Part shown: piece after piece, positions 34,027 through 48,031 of the stretch
Layout of the letters: each line of letters begins with the position of its first letter
How positions within the stretch are numbered: the first letter of the stretch is position 1
Origin: Adineta ricciae
Lineage: Eukaryota; Rotifera; Eurotatoria; Adinetida; Adinetidae
Direction of reading: 5' to 3'
Assembly: GCA_905250025.1 (NCBI GenBank)
Contig: CAJNOJ010000105.1
Location: 248,001 to 312,000, forward strand
Length of the DNA: 64,000 nt
Position numbers and translations under genes: made by a program
Notes under the pieces: model-generated
What the model was told of the DNA's origin: nothing
The model's database searches: none
What the model saw: only the letters and a program-made list of their open reading frames with translations

Positions 34027-36211
34027 AAGTGGTCACGAAAGTTCGAAAACTTCCCATTTACACATGATATATATGAATTGCCAAACAAGTAAGTGAATAT
34101 TAATCACATCGATTTTGTACCAATCGTGATTATTATTGCAGGAACGAGTCAAAAGTGAAACAAATAATACCGTATACAGAATCATACGAATGTGATTACA
34201 CGATATTTTACCGCATAAACATTATCATAGGTCAGCTGTAAATCAGTACGAATGTTGGAGTCCATGTGATGAAAATATGATACAGGCGTTTAGAAATCAA
34301 TTGGTCACAACGAATTTGCTGGTAAAGTCATGAGAATGCTCAAGTCGGTCGGATGAAACCTGGCTTTGCTTAAAAGAGAATGAAAATGAAAATATGCATA
34401 ATTTATTGACAGAAATTGAAACAAGATTTTCAAGTTTTTCGATTAGCGTATGAAAAACGTCGACTTCATCGTAAATTTGGACGAGAGACATAATGAATGA
34501 TAGACGTAAATGGTTTTCCACGCATTAGTGGCGATTTTTACTCTTTAATTAGCTGGACAGTTGTATGGAAAGCGACGAGTTTTAGAAAAAAGAAAACGCG
34601 ATCAATTGATTTCGTCACTTTTTTATCGTTTGTGCTGGCTAATAAGACGATCTTCATACATTTCTAGATCAATAGGGAAGTTTTACAGATATTCACATTC
34701 AATAAATACTTCAGTTATTCTATCACTATAGTCCAATCTATCAAATGAGTAGACACAATCTACATCATCTTTCGTGTAAATCTGGTCGAAAAATTTTTAA
34801 AAGTCACAACAAATGGTTGCTCAGTAACTGATTTAACTATACAAGCTATTTCTCGAAAGATCAGAATTTTCGACTTCAGCTTTACATTAATCCTTTGATT
34901 GAGTCTTCAAATTGAAGTTCATTTGTCTATATAACGAAAATATCTCTTCTTATTCAATATTCAATTACAATGACTATTGATCCTCCATCCTGAAAATTCG
35001 AAGCGTTTTGATCGTAAACGATTACAATAGACGAACCGAAAAGGAATAGCATTTACACACGTGCGGGGACACGATATTGTGGACCGAGTGATCACTGTAA
35101 CGTCGATGAAACCCATTAGACAGCAAATTCCTTTGTGGTGAGTTACCTGCTCCTGTTCTTTTTTGACGAAAAAATGAATCTTAAACGGTAGCACGCAATT
35201 GTGTTAATTTACTATTCAGTACGATAGCATTTCAATTAAATCGGATCGAATATCATTCACTTATATTTGAATTAGTGAATACATTTGCATATATATAATT
35301 GGTGTAATCATTGGAATCATACAGTTTGCTTGGCGAACTATTGTTATACTATCAGATCGTGAGAAGATTATGATTTTTTAATGAAAATGAATCTACCTGT
35401 AATATGCATGATTACTTAAATACGAATTACAATTCTAACAACACAGTTCGTATAATTTTATTCACAAAAAGTCTGATGAAGACGCGAGATACGAATTATT
35501 CGTCCTCATCGCAATGTGTTTACGGTAAAACTCTTGTTGACGATTCAATGCAACACTCAAGCTAAACACGGGTTACCTTGATTTGTTACATTCCGAAGTT
35601 TGCGTAGATGTGCATATTTTTCTCATTTGGAAAGTAAATGATTATATGAATCACCCTTTTTTTGTTCACTTAAATCACTAATGATATTTCAAGAGAAAGA
35701 AGTGGTTTTAAAATAGAGCGTTGATAAAACAATCGACTGAAAATGAAAAAAAAATAAAGATATCCTCGGCTCACAATTGAAAATATGGATAAACTAGAAA
35801 TTCTCATTAATTTCGCCTTGCATTATTACAAATTTGAATTCTTCTCCCGATATATTTGTCACATATAGTTACATATCTAAGTAGTAAGACATAGAAAGTA
35901 TACGCTTGTACATATGCTATCAGTTTGCAATTTCGATCGGAAGAGCTAATTTACGTTCCTTGCACTTCAAAAAAAGTTATTGTATATTAAATAACAGTGT
36001 AGGTATTCATTCAATGTATTGTAAAATCTTTGTGTAAAGAACATGGATGACTGTGTGAAAAACTATTTTATTGAATGAAATGTGAAAAATCAGATATCAC
36101 TATATCGAAAAAAAGCTTTGGGTTTAGAATTAAGAAAAAAAAAGATACGTTTGGGTATCACTGTTGGAAATAATTTTGTACGAATAGTTGAAGAAGAGTT
36201 GCTATTGTCAT
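34027..36211. other. Intergenic, weak frames only
   Basis: About 2.2 kb. Two minus-strand frames (34297-34521, and 34961-35194 with several Cys) recur in the second copy with few changes, but they lack a signal peptide, a recognised domain or clear splice partners. Otherwise AT-rich and featureless. Confidence 0.35.
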
Positions 36212-36370
36212 CTAGAGAACAATCTTGTATTTTGGTGGTGATGAACGAACGACGTTGCGTGTTGTTGTCGTTGTTGTCGTGACGCGATATTTAACTACGG
36301 GAGCTGCGTCAACAACGACTTTTAAAGGTTCTTCAACTTCATAGACGGTGTAAACACGTCGTGAACGTGA
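36212..36370 (-). CDS. Thr-rich small protein, C-terminal part (copy A, cut by gap)
   Basis: The last ~52 codons of the gene seen complete at 48032-48274. It includes RRVYTVYEVEEPLKVVV, a run of seven threonines and the basic end PPKYKIVL. Truncated by the N at 36371. Confidence 0.6.
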   Translation of the reverse strand, partial: SRSRRVYTVYEVEEPLKVVVDAAPVVKYRVTTTTTTTRNVVRSSPPKYKIVL

Positions 36371-36371
36371 N
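36371..36371. other. Single-N contig join
   Basis: Joins the interior of the Thr-rich gene to the interior of a receptor gene. The homologous uninterrupted sequence at 48181-48274 shows what should follow the left side. There is no overlap repeat here, so this looks like a scaffold link between homologous copies. Confidence 0.85.
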
Positions 36372-36778
36372 TCGGATTCCAAAGAATACTGACATCGAGA
36401 TCCGAACCATGGTGGTGTACAGTTATAGAATAGTTGATTGGCTTGAAGAGATGTGTTGTGATGATCGAGATAGTCTTGATACTGTTCGGCGAGATCGATG
36501 GAGGTCGACCAATGGAAAATGTCATGGGCAGTGACATTGATTTGAAATAGTTGGTGAAATGTATAGTTTTGATCGCGAGTATTGATGAAATGTTCTATCG
36601 GCATGAGATCAACATCAGTCGTCGATCGGAAACAATATTCTATTTTCGCTGGTAGTACAAACCCCGTTGAATAAGAATAGTATATACAGTCGTACTGAAG
36701 ATAACTATTTGTGTAAAAGTTAGAATTAGATCCGATTCTTGTCGACAAAAGAAATAAGTAGTAGAGAGCAGTCAACAT
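36372..36778 (-). CDS. LDLa/EGF/7TM receptor gene Y, N-terminal fragment (copy 4)
   Basis: About 135 codons from the signal peptide (MLTALYYLFLLSTRIGS) to the first EGF-like motif (CTPPWFGSRCQYSLES), cut by the gap. It resembles 25372 downward but differs within the region where that gene is identical to gene X (HFINTRDQ against DFINTRDQ, VTAHDIF against VTAYDIF), so it preserves an unconverted gene Y. Confidence 0.8.
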
Positions 36779-38184
36779 TGCTATAGTATGAAATGAATGG
36801 TATTCTCAACACTTATTCTAATATAATAATAATAAAATCTAACACAAAAAGATTTATATTTACTGAACGTTCACTTAAGATTTAAATATAGCCACCGGTT
36901 GGTTTGGTAAATATCTAAAGTAATTGATGGCTTTTTTAATATTTGAAATCTATCGGTTTATTTGATGTTTGCAAGCTACGCCACTATAAGATTATTGGCT
37001 GAAGCACGCGTGCCAACGATATAAGTTATTTTCTCCTTGGTTAACTGTATGTCAATATCTTATAGTTTCACTATTGCCGGAGAAGTTCGTCAATAAATAC
37101 TTGCAGAATATTATTACAGGCAATTAATCATAGTGTTGCTTTTCAGTTTCTTGCTTCTTTTGGTCTTATAAAAGCTGTAGATGAACGCAGAGAACTGTAT
37201 TATTTTTATACATTATGAAAATTAAATTCTGTTTTTAGATAATAAGCACGGAAATTTATTATCCAATGTCAAAGACGATATCTTCATTGATGAAACCATC
37301 ACGAGCACGACTCGTGTTCGTTTCTTCGATTTTGAAGTTTAAGAATTTTGTCAATGGGTGATTTTCTTCCAGAAATTCATGTCGTTATATGGATGCATGA
37401 TTATGTCAGTTTTCTTAGTTTAGCTTATAACGTTATGATAGTTTACAGTCATAACCATTTTCTCAGGCTATGAAACCATCAATCATTTCTCTTAACTCAG
37501 TAGAACCTGGTGAAGATATTTTATTCTTTATGATATATAGTATGCAAATGAAAGGAATTTTTTGACATACTGACAATGTGAGCAGCTATGTTGATGTTAG
37601 AGAAATTCTTCGTCGATGTATTGCTGCTAGAAAAACTACATGTCGACAAAAGTCTCTGTCAATCGATAATGCAGAAGCCGCTTCGTATAGATGTGTGTAT
37701 ACACTTTAACACTGCACATACTGTTTTATCATAGCTGAATTGAGAATGAGATCGGCATAAACAAAGTCGAGCTCGAACGTGTTTGTCTTTGTGACTAAGA
37801 TAAATTCGCTGCACATTGATGTTAATATGATTTATATCGTTTTAATAACGGACTTCAGAAGATGTATAATGTCGTTACCGAAAAGTAGAAGCATACACTT
37901 ATACCAAACGAGATTCTGTGAGCGTAATGCTCCAAGCGAATGAAAGAAAAGTGATGAGTGAGTGAATGAAACTGACGATTTATTGAAAATAAATCATTGG
38001 CATAAATACCACATAGAACAAAGACAGAGATGATGGCGTAGAAGTAAACAAGGAAAAAAGTGATGAAACGCGGTGAGCGGAGAGAAGATGATGACGACAC
38101 ATGTCAGCCTTTCACACATTCTTGATTAAGTTTAATTTCGAGATTAATTTGAGTAAAAAAATAAAACTGTTGAAAAATAAGAGT
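36779..38184. other. Intergenic, no supported gene
   Basis: Counterpart of 25373-26803. No frame is shared between the copies. Confidence 0.5.
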
Positions 38185-38573
38185 TTAGTTAGGATCCTGG
38201 TTACGTCTGCAACGAGGGACATCGCCTGCGCAGAAAAATTCATTGACATAACCGGTTTTGTTTGACGTCACGTTCAGGCGGAACCATTGCGGGCTTTCAC
38301 CGGGAATATTTGGATTTGGTATCCGAATGACATAACACTGGGAAGGGTAAGTGAAGCCTCTTCGAGCTACTCCAACTGGTGTACATGTGACTTGAGGACA
38401 GCTGAAAATAGGACCATTGTGCTGACAGAATATAGTAGTGCCATTCTATATAAATAATATAGAATTATATATAGAAAAATAGTGTGCCACTAAAATGTAT
38501 TTACTTGAGCATAGACGCTTAATAGCATTGCCAGTGCGCATATAAGAAACAAAATCAGCACATTGTTCACCAT
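38185..38573 (-). CDS. Small secreted Cys-rich protein, two exons (family member 4)
   Basis: Exon 1 is 38573-38505 (23 codons, signal peptide MVNNVLILFLICALAMLLSVYA), the 59-base intron is 38446-38504 and exon 2 is 38445-38185. The mature domain retains every cysteine of the copy at 26804-27177 and the QWFRL..TGYVN signature, with roughly ten residue changes concentrated in the first half. The intron is 12 bases longer than in the other copy. Confidence 0.72.
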
Positions 38574-39634
38574 GATCTTGTATTTGAATTTTGTACGCTG
38601 CTGATGCTTGGACGATGAGTGGCGATCAGCTTCATTTGCAATCCGCTTTTATAGTCGATTTGACTGGCTTGTAGCATCGAATTGTTTTGGAAATTGCCAA
38701 TAGTCGAAATCGGAAGTTCATGAATAATACTCCATTTAAATGTAAACAAAAAACAGATCTGATTTTTAATTGTGCGTTGGCAACGCTTTGTTAAAAACAA
38801 TCGTCAGCTAGTATCGGCGAAAGCAGCTGACATTACTCATGCAACTTCCCCACAGTTTTGCTGGAAATATCTTTTTAAACATGTTGTCAAGTGTTCCCTT
38901 TTCACTTCTGCGTTCGGCGAATTGATGAATAGATGACGTCAATAGAAATGGCGCGTACGAATTTCATAATGCGACACAAATATTTTCCAGTATGGTGATC
39001 CCATTATGTGCCATCGTCATCACTATGAATCGAAATTGGCTGTTGTTTTTTCACGACTACCATCGAGAAGGAAAAAACCAGTTTGTAGCAATTTTTTGAA
39101 TTACATAAACAAAATACGAAGTGTTACCAGTTCCTTTCAAATTTCTTGGAAATGTATTGAAAAAGATTGCTAACTCTGATTTGATGATTTTCACTTCTAG
39201 ATAATTAATGGATTCTCTCGTGTTAAAAGGCAATGAATTTGCTTAGAAGCTTTTGTTTTCAACTTTGCATCGTTGGACGCAATCAGTACTTCGATTCTGT
39301 CAGCTTATGAAACTTGGTGAATCATCCCTTGGAAGAATAAACAAACCCACCGTTGTTTTTTCTTTTTTGTGTGTGACATTCGCAGAATGGGAAAAAGTTT
39401 CATTTCACAGACCGATTTACTCGTCATGGGAAGGTTCATTAGTAATATTCAATAAATCCGTGAAATCAACTTTCGATCTGCGAAGAAATTGCGTGCGCCT
39501 ATTCCTTCGAATCATCTGTCGTATTGTAATTTTCTTATACGTTATTTTCAACTGATTCTAAACATAAGTCGGTCAATAATATTTCTTCGGCATTCTTAAC
39601 AAACGCCAACGAGTGAAACATCGAAAAATTTATG
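38574..39634. other. Intergenic, no gene seen
   Basis: Counterpart of 27178-28241. Frames such as 39253-39555 are copy-specific and unsupported. Confidence 0.45.
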
Positions 39635-42600
39635 TCAATCGATTTGAATATGAACAAACAATGTTCCGTGAATAAAATTTCCGTTCTTTGATTTTAGTTT
39701 GATATGCCGATAGCCACGTTGGAGTGCGTTGAACGGGATGCAAGCTTGCCCGAGAAACGTTGAACGGTTCAATCGATCTTTATCTCGTACTTCGAACATA
39801 ACCAAACACAATTCCGGGCAATAGATATCTAAGTTGATTCGATAATCCCATATGGGGTTAAGTCCATTGTTACGTACGGATGGCGTTCGATGTTTTGTAT
39901 TATCGCATTGGATACCATAAGTGAAAACTTCAACGTATGGATCAACAATGTCGTGATGTTCGATGGAATCATTTTCTTTCGGCAAGTGTTGGGCACTGAT
40001 AATGTATATTTGTAAATATTTCATATTTTCATGAAGTTTTTCTTTCGGATTGAAGAATTCGGCATCGGAGAGCAAAAACGATGGCTTGAGGAGGTAGCCA
40101 CATCCTCCATTGTCGCTGAAAAATCCATCTTGCAGCCACATCGGTCGGTCATTCGCTTGATAATTAAGTGCAACCATTTGAACGCCTAAAGAACGGAGAC
40201 TAACGTGGATTTTTTCCAATGTTTAGTTTTTTTTAATACCATAAGACCAATAGTTGATGGGATTTATATTGCTCGAGTTTTGTCGTTTGGTGCCTGGATA
40301 AACCCGCACTAAATGACGTTTGGATAATTTGATCAGATCGAGATGCTCAGGTGTGTCGACATCGATTAAATGATTGATCTTCGATTCTTTGAATGAAATC
40401 GAATGAAAGCATTTCTCTATAAAGAGCAACAACTAATTAAAATATGAAGGGAGTATGAAAACCAACGTGTCGATATCGTATGTTCGATATTCTTCAACGA
40501 AACGATTTCAGAATAGATGATTAAACTTGAGAAATCCGGATGATAATCCTAGAAATGGAAATATATTTGATAATAGCAGTATAAGAAAGATAAAATGAAG
40601 AAACCACCTTTGAATTTGATTCCATTTCATCATTACTCCCGCCATCTTTTGGATCAGTTGCAACTTGTCCTTTTGAAAATCGACGGCTCTATTCATTGAC
40701 AGAACAGAAAATCAACCCATCTATCAAATAATTCGTCTCACTCGAATTATTATTTTATATTTCAATTCCTCCGGTGACGGCAATACTTCAAACTCATCTG
40801 CCAATACTTTTGACAAAAGACAATCTTTGAGTATCTCTCGTAGGTGACGAGCCATTGTCTCTTGCTGTCCGTAGGAGCAATGATTTTCTATGTTTAAAAA
40901 CACGGGATACCTACAAGGCATCAGAACTTCGAAATAAACACACCATCATGTCAGCTTTCTTACGGTGAAGCCGTAAAGGCTACAGTTTCAATAGCAGAGA
41001 TCGCATCCCGAAATGTAATAGGTTTCGTTAATGTTTTCCCATGGTAAACAATCGGTTCCATGTCATCTCCATCATAACAATCCACTAGAATGCAAAACAG
41101 AACAAACTCTTCATTCGAACAGACTTCATGCTTTTACATTCTACAGCTCGACAACCGATGCGTAACGCATGAATAAACGTTTCATGCGTGCAATTTCCAT
41201 AGACTTGATTATCGCGAATATAACTAAAGATATACAATCAGTTACATCGATTCGGGAGATATACTCACGTGTTATGAGATGTCGCAATGAAATAATCCGT
41301 TATTGGTCGTGTCATATCTTGATACACACGTTCCGTTTTCTCAATATCGATTATACAGAATTCATCATGAAGTAAAAGTAAACGAAAGCCATCTACACTT
41401 AATTCTTTGTAACTGCGTCGTTGATCTGACGGTTCAAACCTGTCTATTAGCTTCGAACAGTCTTCGTAGGAAATGTTTTTCATGTGTTGTTCCCTGACTA
41501 GGAATTTCCTCAGTTGCTTCATTGTTAAATAGTTCTTTTTGCCAGCGATGGCAATTTCCGACGAGATTTTTAGCCGCGGACGCCGATGACATCGAGAAAA
41601 TATACTCCTCGATTTCGATTTTGGAAAACTGATCGATGATGTATCCTGTCGCTGCTCGAGTGGCGTTGTGAATGGCAAATTGTTGATTACAGAATAATCA
41701 GAAAGTGTTGCTGCTGTTTGTTTCGGTGTGCTATGATTGAATCTAACAGAAAGTAAACTTTTCAATTGTTCGATCTTCATGTATTTCCTACCGACAAATA
41801 ATTTTCAATAATTCCGATCGACTCGATACGAATTTATAAAATAACAAGAATTCATCTTTATCCAAATGTGTCAATTGTTCATAATTATTCTTTCGAATGT
41901 TTGCTTGCCGAAAATATTTATCAATTTCATTATCGTTTAATTTAATATTCAATGTAAATAGAAGTCGTCGAATCTCATTTCGATCTAACATGTTCGAATG
42001 ATCGTGATCCGCGTGAGAGAATAAGTACTGGATCCATTCATCGGTTATTTCATGATACGTACACAGATGAGAACGATAACGGTTCGTTAAATATTCCAAA
42101 CATTCGATCCACTCCGAACAAATTTGTTCGGTTTCAGCAAGTAGATCAAGAGAATATCGATTGTTTTGATATAGTATCGAGAATGCTCGAATGGACTGTT
42201 CAGGCGTAACTACACCTTTATCTAAACATTTCTTCCATACACTCGTTGTGAAACCCGAACGAACTTCATCGATATGTTTGATTTGGCCTAAAAGTCAAAG
42301 TCTGATGGATTTTGTTCAGACATGTAGGTGAATCATACATGCTAGACGTTTAGATCGTTTTGACGAAGGATAGTAGTAGATTGCATGCTCAGATATACTG
42401 AGAAAGTACCAATGTGAATCGGAGTGATCGTGGAGTCGAAAGTGACGAAATGTTTGTCCGTATTTCAGTCGATCAAGAATACGAAAACGTTCGACTTGGT
42501 TTGAATCAAACGAGTTTTTGTTCATCAATCTAGATACAAAGAGATTCATCAAGGTCTTTTTTTAAACATCATCAAACCTTTCCCATTGTGCTTCATCCAT
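39635..42600 (-). CDS. Phosphoinositide phospholipase C, delta-like (copy B)
   Basis: Same exon layout as 28242-31204: PH, EF-hands, X box with SHNTY, Y box and C2. Differences are few and mostly conservative (for example N to H in an EF-hand entry, K to S in the C2 end). Catalytic His, Glu and Asp positions and C2 Asp loops are intact. Both copies therefore look functional, which suits alleles or a retained duplicate. Expected to be cytosolic and membrane-associated. Confidence 0.85.
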
Positions 42601-43125
42601 ATTGACGTTATTTGTGACCAATTATAAAATCTCCTTATGTATGTGCCCTTTTATGACGGTAAGTATAAGTCAAACGAATATTGAGTGTACACGTATGAAG
42701 GAAAAAGAAAGAAAACGATGTGACCAAATTCAAACTCGCAAAAGCTAGGATTATCATTTAATTATATCGACGTCAATGTATTTTATTCCCACTTATAATC
42801 AACACATGCCATCATTGCGTATATACACAGATTCCAGCTAGCATCGGACTTCAGTTTGTCTACCCTGTTGTTCTTCCTATTCATGACTATAATCATCTTC
42901 TTCCAAAAGTAGTGTGGTTGCGAAAATGTTTGGTCTGAACCCTTATTCGCCGTTCACATTCTCGTATTGCATAACTGTTTACAATTTATCTGTGATTCAC
43001 TCATCGATATTCAATAGCAAGCAAATCAATGACGATCCGAATGCAGTCATTCGAGATTGATACAAAGGTAAACACGTGGTTTTTTTGTTTTTGTGCGATT
43101 ATTTTACATATCATCGAATTTTGCA
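42601..43125. other. Bidirectional intergenic region
   Basis: Counterpart of 31205-31736; it separates the divergent PLC and helical-bundle genes. Confidence 0.45.
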
Positions 43126-44224
43126 ATGTCCTATCTCGAAACCATCGCTGCTGCTACTTCGATACCGCTGGAAACGTTGTCGGTTGCGGCGACCGCGGTA
43201 CCAAAATCGATTCCTGTTTTGAGTAATATTTTTAAAATTTCGACGGATATTCGCGAGACGACGGAACGAGTAGCAACGAACAAAACACAATGTATTCAAT
43301 TAAGTGAACGTATCGATACATTGATTGGGTTTTTAGCGCAACGTGATCTGTCGGAACGTTTAAATGAAGCACTGCATATCGCACTTCATCGCTTTGAAAA
43401 ATTTTTGCAACGTTGTTTAGAATTTATCAGTACGTTCTTAGAAACAACTTGGCTAAAACGTGTTGTGAATAATAAAGATTATGAGCGGAAATTTCAAGAC
43501 TTAAATCGGGAATTAACCCAGTATTCCAATGATATCAATTTTGGTATCGGATTGAGTAACATGAAAGTCAAGAAGATTCAGCAAGACGATGAAGAACAAG
43601 AAGTTCAGACAAAGGATATTGTTCAAGACAAAACCAAGAAAAACGATAAAAAAGAAATCAGCATTGATGATAATTTACAAATAAAAACAAACATGAAAGA
43701 ACCTTCGATGGCCATACGAAGTCTTCCTATAAGAGTGAATAATACTAATGTTTCTTCTTCGAATGACCGTTCTTTTCTACTTATAGACTACACCGGAGCC
43801 TGTTGCGAATGTTCCGCCAATACAGAATATAATTTTCGCATCTGGCCTGTGGAACTATGGATACAAACAATTCAATCAATTCTTCGGTCCGTTTCGACAA
43901 CAAGTCACTTTTAATCGTCAAACAAAAACAGTACACGGTTACGGAAGAGACAATGTCGGACAGTATATACTAAACGGAACATTTTCAGAAAGAACTGGAC
44001 AAATCAGAATGACGCAAACATATCAGGTAACGTTTTGCTTTGAACGTAGTTTGTCTTACAACTATATTTAGTTGGGTACGGGAGATCCGAATCTTAATCT
44101 CGGACATCAAGATATTCTGCAATTTAATTTGAATTCATCACGCAACGTATTCGAAGGAGTGGCCTATTCAAATGTTCAAGGAAATTACGTTCCAGGAGCG
44201 TTGATCGAAATGTGGCCTGCGTAA
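43126..44224 (+). CDS. MLKL-NTD/HeLo-like helical-bundle protein with unrecognised C-terminal domain (copy B)
   Basis: Three exons as in copy A (exon 1 43126-43734). The first intron happens to be open in frame, but splicing it restores the same junction (SLPIR/TTPEP) as copy A. The helical bundle and the C-terminal GYGRDNVGQYILNGTFS / LGTGDPNLNLGHQ domain are nearly unchanged, while the charged linker varies (KNDKKEISIDD against KNNNEQISIDD). That is the expected pattern for two folded domains around a flexible hinge. Confidence 0.7.
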
Positions 44225-44758
44225 ACAAACTTGACATATTATACTGCTTCTTGCTCTTCACTGCCATGAAAACATAAGATAGACAAGAATTAGTTAGACA
44301 TTCAGATTTATTCTAAATCAACCAATCAGAAATGTGAGTCATCGAACAGAATCATATCTGCAAAAGAATGAAATTGAATCGCTTTGACAGACAAAACATA
44401 CTTCGCTTCTGTATAATATAGTATTCCCGTAATTCGTGATATGAATTTGTTTGATAGTTCTACCAACATTCAAAATCCATTTGACAAGTTGTTTAATCAT
44501 TGAATCATCAAAAGCGTGGAATATGGTGATCTCATCAGTTGCGATCGCATACTGAACGTGAGCACGAGAATGTATATGTGAACTAAGGTGGAGACGGTTG
44601 TTAATAATTATGTAGAGCAGAACCTTGCCTTTATTTTTTGCGCGCATTTTCAGTTCTATTATTTGAAGAAAGATTTCGTATATAAGATACATGTAAAGCT
44701 GCTAAGAGAAACATAACCATATCTAACGCTAGTGACCATACTCAATTCCAGAATGACT
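44225..44758. other. Intergenic with one copy-specific frame
   Basis: A 117-codon minus frame lies at 44339-44692 (DEITIFHAFDDSMIKQLVKWILNV...). It is frameshifted in copy A and has no recognised domain, so it is not called a gene. Confidence 0.35.
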
Positions 44759-45434
44759 TTAGCTTGAATCCTCATAAATGTCCTTCTCGTGGCGCAGTTG
44801 TTTTTGTTTATTATATATGCCCAAATCACTGGTTACATTATATACGGAAAAACAAATGACATGACACGGCAAACCAGACATGGGCCTTTGTTTCCATATT
44901 ATGAAAAGAGAAACCGTAATGAAGTGACCAACTTGAATGCAAGCTATACATCCCAATGCTATAAATACGTTGATTGTTGTCGGTAAAACGGGATCGACAA
45001 CACACAAGACCATGTCGTTAAAAATAGTAAAATCACCAAAGCCAATAGCTCGTTGAGGATTGCCGTTGTCTTTTCCATCTTCGACGTCATACATACAGTA
45101 GAGATCAAATGGTACCTTTTCCGTTGTCATCCAACATATAAACAATTTCCGAAAACGTCCGTTGATATGAAGACACATCGCGTTACAAAACAAAAAAACC
45201 AAGAAGTTTTTCAAATTGTTCTGTGTGATTTTCAAAGGCTAAACAAAACAAATGATTTTGTATTTCACCTTCACATAATATAATGAAGGTATCCATAAAA
45301 AACCTATTTTTAATGGATACGATGCATGGCGATACGCAATATCGTACAAGAAGAACAGTGTAATAGAAGTAGATATACAACCTGACGCTTGCTGAAAAAT
45401 CAAAAGTGGTCACGAAAGTTCGAAAAATTCCCAT
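44759..45434 (-). pseudogene. Presenilin-like aspartyl protease fragment (copy B)
   Basis: Same GFGDF and SGLP region as 33423-34026, with the frame running ~18 residues further (ending EKDIYEDSS). Upstream, the YD-containing segment is shifted out of frame by one base in an A/T run (six instead of seven) next to the FFMDTF codons. With TM1-5 absent, PAL lost and a frameshift, this is best read as a pseudogene. Confidence 0.5.
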
Positions 45435-48031
45435 TTACACATGACATATATGAATTGCCAAACAAGTAAGTGAATATTAATCACATCGATTTTGTACCAA
45501 TCGTGATTATTATTGCAGGAACGTGTCAAAAGTCAAACAAATAATGCCGTATACAGAATCATACAAATGTGATTACATGATATTTTATCGCATAAACATT
45601 ATCATAGGTTAACTGTAAATCAGTACAAATTTTGGAGTCCATGTGATGAAAATAAATCATATTTACTATGTCGTTTTGAACAGAATATCCCACCCTCAAG
45701 CGTATAAAAAGAAATATGTGAGAGAGAACAAAAAATTTGTCTAGGAATGATTGTACGTCATATAATTAGCATTTTTAGTAATCGGTCAATACGTTCGAGT
45801 TCGAAAACAAATATATTTCATGTGATACAGGCGTTTAGAAATCGATCGATCACAATGAATTTGCTGGTAAAGTCATGAAAATGCTGCAATCGGATCAAAC
45901 CTGGCTTTGCTTAAAAGAGAATGAAAATGCAAATAGGCATCGTTTATTGACAGAAATTGAAACAATATTTTCAAGATTTTCGATTAGCGTATGAAAGACG
46001 TCGACTTCATCGTAAATTTGGACGAGAGACATAATGAATGATAGACGTAAATGGTATTCCACGCATTAGTGGCGATTTTTATTCTTTAATTAGCTGGACA
46101 GTTGTATCGAAAGCGACGAGTTTTAGAAAAAGAAAACGCGATCAATTGATTTTGTCACTTTTTTATCGTTTGTGCTGGCTAATAAGACGATCTTCATACA
46201 TTCCTAGATCAAATTGCAATATGGTACAACGGGTATTCTTTGTAGGGAAGTTTTACAGATATTCACATTCAATAAATACTTCAGTTATTCTATCACTATA
46301 GTCCAATTTATCAAATAATCAAATGAGTAGACACAATCTACGTCATCTTTCGTGTAAATCTGGTCGAAAAAATTTTAAAAGTCACAACAAATGGTTGCTC
46401 AGTAACTGATTTAACTATACAAGCTATTTCTCAAAAGATCAGAATTTTCGACTTCAGCTTTACATTAATCCTTTGATTGAGTCTTCAAATTGAAGTTCAT
46501 TTGTCTATATAACGAAAATATCTCTTCTTATTCAATATTCAATTACAATGACCAGTGATCCTCCATCCTGAAAATTCGCAGCGTTTTGATCGTAAACGAT
46601 TACAATAGACGAACCGAAAAGGAATAACATTTACACACGTGCGGGGACACGATATTGTGGACCGAATGATCACTGTAACGTCGATGAAACCCATTAGACA
46701 GCAAATTTCTTTGTGGTGAGTTACCTGCTCCTGTTCTTTTTTGACGAAAAAATGAATCTTAAACGGTAGCACGCAATTGTGTTAATTTACTTGATTATTC
46801 AGTACGATAGCATTTCAATTTAATCGGATCGAATATCATTCACTTATATTTGAATTAGTGAACACATTTGCATATATCTGTTTGATAGCAGTGTGCCCTA
46901 TGAATGTCTATACAATGCCTATTACGAATGAAATAAAAGAAAAGGGTATCTAATACATAATTAAATGTTCGGTTGTAATCTGTGTTTATCACTAATTGTG
47001 CGTTTGCGCATCGATACTCGTATCAGTTGTCATAATTGGTGTAATCATTAGAATTATACAGTTTGCTTGGCGAACTATTGTTATACTATCAGATCGTGAG
47101 AAGATTATGAAGTTTTTTATGAAAATGAATCTACCTGTAATATGCATGATTATTGAAAAGTGAATACATAGGAAAATGCGAAGAAATCACAAGTCTTTAC
47201 ATTATTTGTCGACAAATTTATTAAGATTTCATTATACTTACGTACGAATTACAATTCTAACAACAAATTTCGTATAATTTTATTCACAAAAAGTCTAACG
47301 AAGACGCGAGATACGAATGATTCATCCTCATCGCAATGTGTTTGCGGTAAAACTCTTGCTGACGATTCAATGCAACACTCAAGCTAAACACGGGTTACCT
47401 TGATTTGTTACATTCCGAAGTTTGCGTAGATGTGCATATTTTTCTCATTTGGAAAGTGAATGATTATATTAATCACCCTTTTTTTGTTCACTTAAATCAA
47501 TAATGATATTTCAAGAGAAATAAGTGGTTTTGAAATAGAGCGTTGATAAAACAATCGATTGAAGATGGAAAAGAATAAAGATATCCTCGGCTCACAATTG
47601 AAAATATAGATAAACTAGAAATTCTCATTAATTTCGCCTTGCATTATTACAAATTTGAACTCTTCTCCCGATATATTTGTCACATATAGTTACATATCTA
47701 AGTAGGAAGACATAGAAAGGATACGCTTGTACATATGCTATCAGTTTGCAATTTCGATCGGAAGAGCTAATTTACGTTCCTTGCACTTCAAAAAAGTGAT
47801 TGTATATTAAGTAACAGTGTAGATATTCATTCAATGTATTGTAAAATCTTCGTACAAAGAACATAAATGTCTGTGTGAAAAACTATTTTATTGAATGAAC
47901 TGTGAAAAATCAGATACCTCTATATCAAAAAAAAAGCTTCGGGTTTAGAATTAAGAAAAAAAAGACACGTTTGGGTATCACTGTTGGAAATAATTTTGTA
48001 CGAATAGTTGAAGAAGAGTTGCTATTGTCAT
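45435..48031. other. Intergenic, with insertions relative to copy A
   Basis: About 2.6 kb. Compared with copy A it has extra segments at ~45660-45830, ~46880-47035 and ~47156-47240. None has evident terminal inverted repeats. A Cys-containing minus frame at 46539-46772 matches 34961-35194 but lacks coding support. Confidence 0.4.

Larger units (their letters stand above)
24966..36370. repeat. Homologous block A (counterpart of 36372-48190)
   Basis: Collinear with 36372-48190 from inside the receptor N-terminus to inside the Thr-rich small gene. Substitutions are scattered throughout. The other copy is ~410 bases longer, mainly through insertions near 45660-45830, 46880-47035 and 47156-47240. 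Block A ends exactly at the N at 36371. Confidence 0.8.

Noticed and set aside
34297..34521. Short conserved frame MSLVQIYDEVDVFHTLIEKLEN
   Set aside because: Could be an exon, but no partner exons or domain could be identified.
34961..35194. 77-codon Cys-containing frame, repeated at 46539-46772
   Set aside because: Present in both copies but with no signal peptide or splice context. Sequence around it is equally conserved, so coding is not shown.
44339..44692. 117-codon minus frame
   Set aside because: Broken by a one-base indel in the other copy and matches no family I know.
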